Shown here: piece after piece, positions 13,649 through 18,779 of the stretch | Layout: each line of letters starts with the position of its first letter | Numbering within the stretch: the stretch's first letter is position 1 | Source of the DNA: Candidatus Krumholzibacteriia bacterium | GTDB lineage: Bacteria > Krumholzibacteriota > Krumholzibacteriia > LZORAL124-64-63 | Length of the DNA: 18,779 bases | Direction of reading: 5' to 3' | NCBI GenBank assembly: GCA_014859985.1 | Contig: JACZKN010000232.1 | Coordinates: forward strand, 1 to 18,779 | Translations under genes and position numbers: made by a program | The notes under the pieces: model-generated | Told to the model about the DNA's origin: nothing | Databases searched by the model: none | The model's input: the letters and a program-made list of their open reading frames with translations, nothing else

Positions 13649-15865
13649 TCACCTCAAGAGCGTGATCCTGCCGGCCCGCTCCACGGCACCCGCGGTGACC
13701 CGCATCAGGTAGGTCCCCGACGGCAGTTCGCGGCCTGCGTCGTCACGGCCGTCCCAGGTTAACCTGGTGCGGCCCGGCATCAGGTCGAACGTACGCACGC
13801 GGCGGCCGCGCAGGTCGAACAGGAGCAGTTCGCCGGATCCATCGGCGGGAATCGCGTACTCGATGGTCACCCGAGGGTTGAAGGGGTTCGGGTATGCGCG
13901 CAGGGACACGACAGCCGGGCCGGGTATCCCGTCCCCGACCGCCGACGGCGTCGGGCAGTGGCCGGGGGCCACGAACATCCCCCCGAAATCCTGGGCGACG
14001 TAGATCGCCTCGTCCTGCAGGGCCACGCCCCGCGCGGAGGCATCCGTTGCCAGATTGCCGACGATGCGCGGTGCGTCCGGCAGGGAGATGTCGATGGCGA
14101 CGACGCCGCCGTCGCCGATGGCGGCATAGGCGACCCGCCGCGGCGCGTCGACGGCGATATGCCCCGGGAACCACCCGGTACTGATCGACGGAAACGTCCC
14201 GACGAGCGATGGTGCCGCCGGGTCGCTGATGTCGACGACGGCGAAATTACCCCCGGACAGGACGTAGGCGTACTGGCCGGCGACCGTGACGCCTTGGCAA
14301 CTCCCCAGGTCGAGACGCCCCAAAGCCGCCGGGGCCGAGGGATCCGAGACGTCGAAGATCTCGAGCCCCCCGTGCATTGTCGCCAGACAGGCCACGCCGG
14401 CCTGGACATCCACGCCGAACGCGGTGCCGACGGTCGCGACCGCACCCAACGCCACCGGAGCGGACGGATCGCTGACGTCCGCGATCCGCAGGTGCTTGTC
14501 GTCGTCCGCCACGTAGGCCAGGTCGCCGACCACCTTCACGTCCCGGGCCACCCCGAGCGGCAGGCTGGCGACGATCCGGGGACGCGCCGGGTCCACCAGA
14601 TCGGCGACAACCAATCCGCCCGACCCGTTCGCGATGAAGACATGGTCGTTCGCGAGGTCGAGCGCGTAGGCCGCGGCCGTCAAGCTGCGAGACCACACCG
14701 CGACCGGACTCGAGGGATCGGAGACATCGACCACCTGCAGGTTCCAGTCGTTGTTCGCGAAGTAGGCGTAGTTGCCGCGAACCGCGACGTCGTAGGCGCA
14801 CCAGTAGGAGTCGAGCGTACCCTCCCTGGGTGCGGACTGGAGCGGCCCCAGGTCGACGGCTTCCAGGCGGCTGGCGTCGGCCCCGCCGCCGACAAGGAAG
14901 GCCTGCGAAACGGGCACGATGCAAGCGGCGAACGCCATCGTCTTCATGAAGCAGAGCGTGATCGGGGCGTTCGGGTCGGCCATGTCCACCGCGGCCAACC
15001 CCCCGTCGCACCCGATGTACGTGACGCCGCCCGCATTGACGATGCCGCCGACCCGCTGGTATGCATCGGTCTCGCCCAGCTTGACGGGGGTGTCGCAAGC
15101 CGAGACGTCCCAGGTCTGCACGACTTCCCCGAAGGCGGTGTAGTACGCGATATAAAGGGTATCCCCCGCCAGGTGGGTCGACGTCGAGGAGTAGCCGTAG
15201 GGCAGCGGGATGGTCGCTCCGACGTCCGGACTCTCGGGCAGCGAGACGTCCATCAGCGTCACGGCGCCGTCCGTGGTCGTCACCGCGAGCCTGCCCGCAC
15301 CCGCGACGACAGACGTCGGCATCACGGCGGTGGGGACGTAGGCCCGGTGCGCCATGGTCCCCGGCGTCGACAGGTCGTAGACGTGGACCCCGAACTGCGG
15401 GCTGAACTGCATGGCGACGAAGGCGAAGCTGCCGTCGACGGCGAGGTCGTACACATAGGAGGGTGTCGCGATGGCGGACTCGACGTACGGGGACCCGGGA
15501 TCGCTGACATTCACGACGACCAGCGAGGAATCCGACGTCGCCGGGAACTGCCGGTGGTTGATCAGGTAGGCGCGGTCGCCGCTGAGGCCGACCTTCTTCA
15601 CGTGCAGCCAGGGATGGGCGAGCACGGCCGCGACCCCGAGCTCGCCGGGATCCGTCACGTCCACGACGATCAGGCCCTGCGTCCGGCCCGCTCCGTAGGC
15701 GAAGCCGCCCGCGACCGCGAACTGCTCGACACCGGCGGACAGCACGTCGAGGGAATGCACGTAGTCGCGGTAGTCCAGGCACTGCTGGGCGAAGGCAAGG
15801 CTGATCAGGGTGGGCGAGACAAGCAACATGGCTACGGCGACCGACAATCGATTTGCGGCGGACAT
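13649..15865 (-). CDS. LVIVD-repeat surface protein with C-terminal sorting domain
   Basis: 738 aa. The signal peptide ends in LISLAFA then QQC. Residues about 30-640 consist of around a dozen LVIVD-type propeller repeats, each with a V-D-V/I-S-D-P-x-x-P turn (for example IADVSDPSAPVALG, IFDVSDPSAPAALG, VVDISDPAAPSLVG). The C-terminus from about 655 has YPNPFNPRVTIEY, LFDLRGRRVRTF and GTYLMRVTAG, the FlgD-like/type-A sorting fold, so it is exported and surface-bound. The ATG at 15863-15865 has GGGAG seven bases upstream. The earlier in-frame ATG at 15931 lies beyond the promoter. It is followed at once by the TTG-started small protein. The repeats probably form a binding scaffold; the ligand is unknown. 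Confidence 0.88.
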   Translation of the reverse strand: MSAANRLSVAVAMLLVSPTLISLAFAQQCLDYRDYVHSLDVLSAGVEQFAVAGGFAYGAGRTQGLIVVDVTDPGELGVAAVLAHPWLHVKKVGLSGDRAYLINHRQFPATSDSSLVVVNVSDPGSPYVESAIATPSYVYDLAVDGSFAFVAMQFSPQFGVHVYDLSTPGTMAHRAYVPTAVMPTSVVAGAGRLAVTTTDGAVTLMDVSLPESPDVGATIPLPYGYSSTSTHLAGDTLYIAYYTAFGEVVQTWDVSACDTPVKLGETDAYQRVGGIVNAGGVTYIGCDGGLAAVDMADPNAPITLCFMKTMAFAACIVPVSQAFLVGGGADASRLEAVDLGPLQSAPREGTLDSYWCAYDVAVRGNYAYFANNDWNLQVVDVSDPSSPVAVWSRSLTAAAYALDLANDHVFIANGSGGLVVADLVDPARPRIVASLPLGVARDVKVVGDLAYVADDDKHLRIADVSDPSAPVALGAVATVGTAFGVDVQAGVACLATMHGGLEIFDVSDPSAPAALGRLDLGSCQGVTVAGQYAYVLSGGNFAVVDISDPAAPSLVGTFPSISTGWFPGHIAVDAPRRVAYAAIGDGGVVAIDISLPDAPRIVGNLATDASARGVALQDEAIYVAQDFGGMFVAPGHCPTPSAVGDGIPGPAVVSLRAYPNPFNPRVTIEYAIPADGSGELLLFDLRGRRVRTFDLMPGRTRLTWDGRDDAGRELPSGTYLMRVTAGAVERAGRITLLR

Positions 15866-15921
15866 GGCTTTGCTCCCATGTGATCGGCGGCATTTGGCGA
15901 TCAAGGTCAAGATCATGCGTG

Positions 15922-15930
15922 AGTATAGCA
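15922..15930 (-). promoter_or_regulatory. Extended -10 promoter of the LVIVD operon
   Basis: The minus strand reads TGCTATACT, an extended -10 (TGn plus TATACT, 5 of 6 match), about 57-65 bases before the ATG. No good -35 is present, which is usual for extended -10 promoters. Confidence 0.45.
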
Positions 15931-16115
15931 CGCTGCGGCAGGCGTGAAGCGAGAATCCCGATCTGCTTGCGGGCTCTCGACCGTGCGGGTCCAGTCCCGT
16001 TGGCGCGGGGAAGGGGCGTATGCCCGATAGTCCCGCGCCGATCCCCTCACTCCCCCCTCAGAACTCCCACCGCACCGACCCCACGACCCTTTCACTTTTT
16101 TCCGGAGGTTTTCCC
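15931..16115. other. Gene-free stretch holding the probable junction of two genomes
   Basis: No gene is visible. The left part still belongs to the LVIVD promoter region. At the right edge is the GGAGG ribosome site (16103-16107) of the next gene. An imperfect stem lies near 15952-15980 (GAG..CCCG against CGGG..CTC). Gene content changes abruptly across this stretch. I see no insertion sequence, tRNA or integrase to explain it. Confidence 0.5.
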
Positions 16116-16565
16116 ATGCCCACTTTTCACGCTGTTGTCTGGATGGATCGCCGCGAGGCCCATGTGTTGATGTTCGATCGTGAACATGTCGAGTCCGAGA
16201 GCATCAAGTCCCGTTCGCACCACAAAGCCACCGGTGGCCATGTGGGTTCGCACCAGCTGATGCACGGTCGCGGCCCCGCGGCCGGTGGCAGCCACTCCCC
16301 CGAAGGCGGGCACGACTCGGCCGACGAAAATTTCTACCACGAGGTCGCACAGGCGCTCCAGGGCGTGCGCGAAATTCTGGTCGCCGGCCCGGCACAGGCC
16401 AAGGACGAGTTCCGCGCGCATTGCCAACGCCACGACAAAGACATCGCCAGCGCCATCGTCGATGTGGTTTCCGCTGACCACCCCTCTGACCGCCAGTTGG
16501 TGGCAATGGCGCGCCAGTATTTCCTGAAGCACGACCAGAACGCCGGTGACCCCACGCAGCGCTGA
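16116..16565 (+). CDS. Burkholderiales 'translational machinery' protein (eRF1-like, baeRF type)
   Basis: 149 aa. It begins MPTFHAVVWMDRREAHVLMF and ends in HPSDRQLVAMARQYFLKHD. The pattern is that of small bacterial homologues of an eRF1 domain annotated as translational machinery protein: VxWxDxxEAxVxxF, a His-rich middle (HHKATGGHVGSH), REILVAGPAQAKDEF and a HPSDxQLVA tail. These proteins are common in Comamonadaceae and are thought to be stress-related; their real function is untested. The ATG at 16116 has GGAGG about eight bases upstream. Confidence 0.78.
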   Translation: MPTFHAVVWMDRREAHVLMFDREHVESESIKSRSHHKATGGHVGSHQLMHGRGPAAGGSHSPEGGHDSADENFYHEVAQALQGVREILVAGPAQAKDEFRAHCQRHDKDIASAIVDVVSADHPSDRQLVAMARQYFLKHDQNAGDPTQR

Positions 16566-16620
16566 GCCCGACGCCAGCGTCTGCACGGCATATTCGCGGG
16601 GGGTTTGCTATCCTGCCGGG

Positions 16621-17064
16621 ATGCAGACCCAGAGCCACCAGACCCTTCCCGCGCGCAGCCTGTTCCACCTCGCGTTCCACGTCACCGACCTGGACGAAGC
16701 GCGCCGCTTTTATGGCGGTGTGCTCGGTTGCGCCGAAGGGCGCAGCACCGACACCTGGGTGGATTTTGATTTTTTCAGCCACCAGATTTCGCTGCACCTG
16801 GGCGAACCCTTCAAGACCACGTGCACCGGCCGCGTCGGCGACCACCTGGTGCCCATGCCGCACTTCGGCCTGGTGCTGCTGCTGCCCGAGTGGCGGGCGC
16901 TGGCGCGCCGGCTGGAAGCTGCGGGCATGGATTTCGTGCTCAAGCCCCAGTTGCGCTTCGAAGGCCAGCCGGGTGAGCAATGGACCCTGTTCTTCTGCGA
17001 CCCGTTCGGCAACCCGATTGAAGTCAAGGGTTTCGCCACGCTGGATCGGGTGTATGCAAGCTGA
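16621..17064 (+). CDS. VOC family (glyoxalase/dioxygenase-fold) protein
   Basis: 147 aa, a single vicinal-oxygen-chelate domain. The opening FHLAFHVTDLDEARRFYGGV supplies a probable metal His (H16 or H20). H81 in PHFGLVL and E134 in DPFGNPIEVKGF complete the usual His/His/Glu site. The substrate is unknown; it resembles uncharacterised Burkholderiales proteins. The ATG at 16621 was chosen because it starts the first beta strand; the ribosome site is poor, and a TATCCT hexamer at 16609 leaves room only for a very short leader. Confidence 0.85.
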   Translation: MQTQSHQTLPARSLFHLAFHVTDLDEARRFYGGVLGCAEGRSTDTWVDFDFFSHQISLHLGEPFKTTCTGRVGDHLVPMPHFGLVLLLPEWRALARRLEAAGMDFVLKPQLRFEGQPGEQWTLFFCDPFGNPIEVKGFATLDRVYAS

Positions 17065-17211
17065 ACGCCGTCGACCGCCCGACAAACGGCAGCTTCGGTA
17101 GCCCAGGCGATCTCTGACGACCGCTCCCAGCGGCTAGCATCGGGAACTTCGCAGTACCAGGCCCGCACCGACTGGCGCGGTACACACCCAACATTTTCGG
17201 ACAGCGACACC

Positions 17212-18372
17212 ATGACCTCTTTGAATTCCCCCACCTCCGGTCTGTCGCGGCGCGCATTTGGTGGGCTGGTGGCGGGCGCTGCGATGCTGGGCGCGCCCAC
17301 CCTGCGAGCCCAGTCGGGCAACCGTGTGGTGCTGGGCCAGTCGGCCGCCTTCACCGGGGCCGCCGCCCAGCTGGGCATCCAGTTCCATGCCGGCGCCAAG
17401 CTGTTTTTCGAACAGCTCAATGCGAAGGGCGGCGTGAACCAGACGCAGATCGAGCTGCGTCAGCTCGACGACGGCTACGAACCCGCTCGCTGCGTGGAGA
17501 ACACCCGCAAGCTGCTGGACGATGAGGTGTTTGCCCTCTTCGGCTACATCGGCACGCCCACCAGTCTGGTGGCGCTGCCCCTCGCCACCCAGGCGCAGAC
17601 ACCGTTTTTTGCCCCTTTCACCGGCGCCATGGGACTGCGCCAGCCGTTCAACCGCATGGCCTTTCACATGCGCGCCTCGTACAACGACGAGACGGCATTG
17701 ATCGTGCGCCAGCTCACCAACCTGGGCCTGAAGAAGATCGCCGTGTTCCACCAGAACGACGCCTACGGCAAGGCCGGTCTGGACGGCGTGACGCTGGCCC
17801 TGGGCGCGCTGGACCTCAAGCCGGTGGCCACGGCCACCGTGGAGCGCAACACGGTCGACGTGGCCGAAGCGGTGAAGACCATCAACGCGGCCCAGCCCGA
17901 TGCGGTGGTGCAGATCAGCGCCTACACCTCGTGCGCGGCCTACATCAGGGCGGCGCGCAAGGCGGGCTACGGCGGCACTTTCTTCAACGTGTCGTTCGTG
18001 GGCACGCAGGCGCTGGCCGATGAGCTGGGCAAGGAAGGCGCCGGCGTGGTGGTTTCGCAGGTGGTGCCTTCGCCCTACAAGGCTTCGAGCGCCGTGACGC
18101 GCGAGTTCCTGGCGCTGATCGCGCAGGGTGGCAACAAGGTGCAACCCAACTTCTCCAGCATGGAAGGGTTCATGGCCGCCAAGCTGTTTGCCGAAGGCAT
18201 GCGCCGCGCGAGCGGCGGCCGACCCACCCGCGACGGACTGATCAGCGGGCTGGAGAGCATCCGCAACTACGCCATGGGCGGCTTCGACGTGTCCTTCAGC
18301 GGCAGCAACCACGTGGCCTCTAAGTACGTCGAGCTGTCCATGCTCACCGGCGACGGGCGCGTGCGGACCTGA
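17212..18372 (+). CDS. ABC transporter substrate-binding protein, Leu/Ile/Val type, Tat-exported
   Basis: 386 aa, a periplasmic-binding-protein type I fold of the branched-chain amino-acid (LivJ/HAAT) group. The N-terminus carries a twin-arginine signal (SRRAFGGLVAGAAML, cut near LRAQ). Mature motifs include GQSAAFTGAAAQLG (ligand loop), GYIGTPTS and HQNDAYGKAGLDGV. It should capture a small organic or amino-acid ligand for an ABC importer, but no permease or ATPase gene follows, so it is an orphan receptor here, as often in Comamonadaceae. The 147-base gap before it contains a small CCGCT/AGCGG stem (17121-17133) and no convincing promoter. Confidence 0.9.
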   Translation: MTSLNSPTSGLSRRAFGGLVAGAAMLGAPTLRAQSGNRVVLGQSAAFTGAAAQLGIQFHAGAKLFFEQLNAKGGVNQTQIELRQLDDGYEPARCVENTRKLLDDEVFALFGYIGTPTSLVALPLATQAQTPFFAPFTGAMGLRQPFNRMAFHMRASYNDETALIVRQLTNLGLKKIAVFHQNDAYGKAGLDGVTLALGALDLKPVATATVERNTVDVAEAVKTINAAQPDAVVQISAYTSCAAYIRAARKAGYGGTFFNVSFVGTQALADELGKEGAGVVVSQVVPSPYKASSAVTREFLALIAQGGNKVQPNFSSMEGFMAAKLFAEGMRRASGGRPTRDGLISGLESIRNYAMGGFDVSFSGSNHVASKYVELSMLTGDGRVRT

Positions 18373-18385
18373 CCGCTTCATTCCG

Positions 18386-18479
18386 TTTTGCTGTCAAAGC
18401 GAGAACCAGGCGAGAAGCCGCAGACAGTGCTGAAGCCCGGCAAGGCTTGAGCAACGCAGTTATCGCTTTGAAGGCAAAT
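18386..18479. terminator. Long-range inverted repeat between convergent genes
   Basis: TTTTGCTGTCAAAGCG (18386-18401) pairs with CGCTTTGAAGGCAAAT (18464-18479) at 13 of 16 positions across a 62-base loop. A small AAGCC/GGCTT stem lies within the loop. It fills most of the gap between the convergent binding-protein and FAH genes. It could be a bidirectional stop, but there is no clear U-tract. Confidence 0.3.
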
Positions 18480-18484
18480 CGGTA

Positions 18485-18779
18485 TCAGGCTTCCAGCGGC
18501 GCGATCTTCTGGTCGATGGCGCCGAAGATGCTCTGGCCGTCCTTGCCCTTCATCTCGATGCGGATCGAGTCGCCGAACTTCATGAATTCCGTCGACGGCT
18601 TGCCGTCGAGAATGGTCTCGATGCAGCGCTTTTCGGCGATGCAGCTGTAGCCCTTGGGCCAGTCCTTCTTGCCGTCGACCTCGACGCCCTTGTTGCTGAC
18701 GGTGCCGCTGCCCACGATGGAGCCGGCGCGCACGTTGCGGGTTTTGCCGATGTGGGCGATGAGCTGACCGAAATGGAAG
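18485..18779 (-). CDS. Fumarylacetoacetate hydrolase family protein (N-terminus cut by the window edge)
   Basis: The frame enters at the right edge and ends with TGA at 18485-18487, giving the last 97 residues. FHFGQLIAHIGKTRNVRAGS, IVGSGTVSNKG and the final IFGAIDQKIAPLEA match the C-terminus of Burkholderiales FAH-family hydrolases. The GSGTVSNKG turn and RIEMKGKDGQSIFG are part of the catalytic fold. Members cleave C-C bonds in fumarylacetoacetate and similar acyl pyruvates in aromatic degradation. The metal-binding residues in the N-terminal part lie outside the window. Confidence 0.88.
   Translation of the reverse strand, partial: FHFGQLIAHIGKTRNVRAGSIVGSGTVSNKGVEVDGKKDWPKGYSCIAEKRCIETILDGKPSTEFMKFGDSIRIEMKGKDGQSIFGAIDQKIAPLEA

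Noticed and set aside
13649..15865. Many similar short DNA stretches in the LVIVD gene, considered as a repeat array
   Set aside because: They are degenerate copies encoding protein repeats, without constant spacing or identical units, so this is neither CRISPR nor a tandem DNA repeat.
15987..16015. tRNA T-arm-like GGGTCCAGTCCCG at the junction
   Set aside because: The loop does not match TTCRA, and no acceptor, D or anticodon arms can be assembled around it on either strand.
17114..17140. CTGACG and TAGCAT as a promoter of the binding-protein gene
   Set aside because: The 15-base spacing is too short and both boxes are weak matches.

Overview
The window looks like two unrelated pieces of DNA joined end to end. 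Positions 1 to about 15,930 are very GC-rich. They carry secreted proteins ending in FlgD-like/type-A sorting domains, a dockerin-like module, LVIVD repeats, and a PrkA/YeaH/SpoVR operon. That mix suits a deep-branching FCB-type bacterium (Krumholzibacteriota, Eisenbacteria or Gemmatimonadota-like); the exact phylum is inference. From about 16,100 to the end, every gene looks like a Comamonadaceae/Burkholderiales gene: an eRF1-like 'translational machinery' protein, a VOC protein, a Tat-exported Leu/Ile/Val-type binding protein and a fumarylacetoacetate hydrolase. The junction lies in the gene-free stretch around 15,931-16,115 and may be a chimeric assembly.

Layout. 1-1746 (minus): a secreted propeller-like protein with a dockerin-like module and sorting domain, cut by the left edge, with its own sigma70-like promoter. 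1841-9252 (minus): a tight four-gene operon, prkA - yeaH (DUF444) - spoVR - a second, divergent prkA, with gaps of 10, 8 and 2 bases. It is preceded by a good -24/-12 (sigma54) promoter. 9558-11633 (plus): an exported S9 prolyl-oligopeptidase-family peptidase. 11643-11990 (minus): a small cupin. 12080-12511 (plus): the ribosome-rescue hydrolase ArfB. 12585-13001 (minus): a small lipoprotein. 13192-15865 (minus): a two-gene unit, an LVIVD-repeat surface protein followed four bases later by a small probable outer-membrane protein that starts with TTG. Right-hand piece: 16116-18372 (plus), three genes, then a convergent partial FAH gene.

How the genes work together. The main block is the stress-type AAA+ module. 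PrkA (AAA+ protein/kinase), YeaH (von Willebrand A-like with MIDAS residues) and SpoVR are widely found together. Here a second PrkA-like AAA+ protein closes the operon, and the sigma54 promoter suggests control by an enhancer-binding protein under nutrient or nitrogen stress. The least explained item is a 31-base intergenic element present twice (12,534 and 13,092). It is two 14-base dyads separated by GGC; the inner pairs of the first dyad change in a compensatory way between copies while the second dyad is identical.
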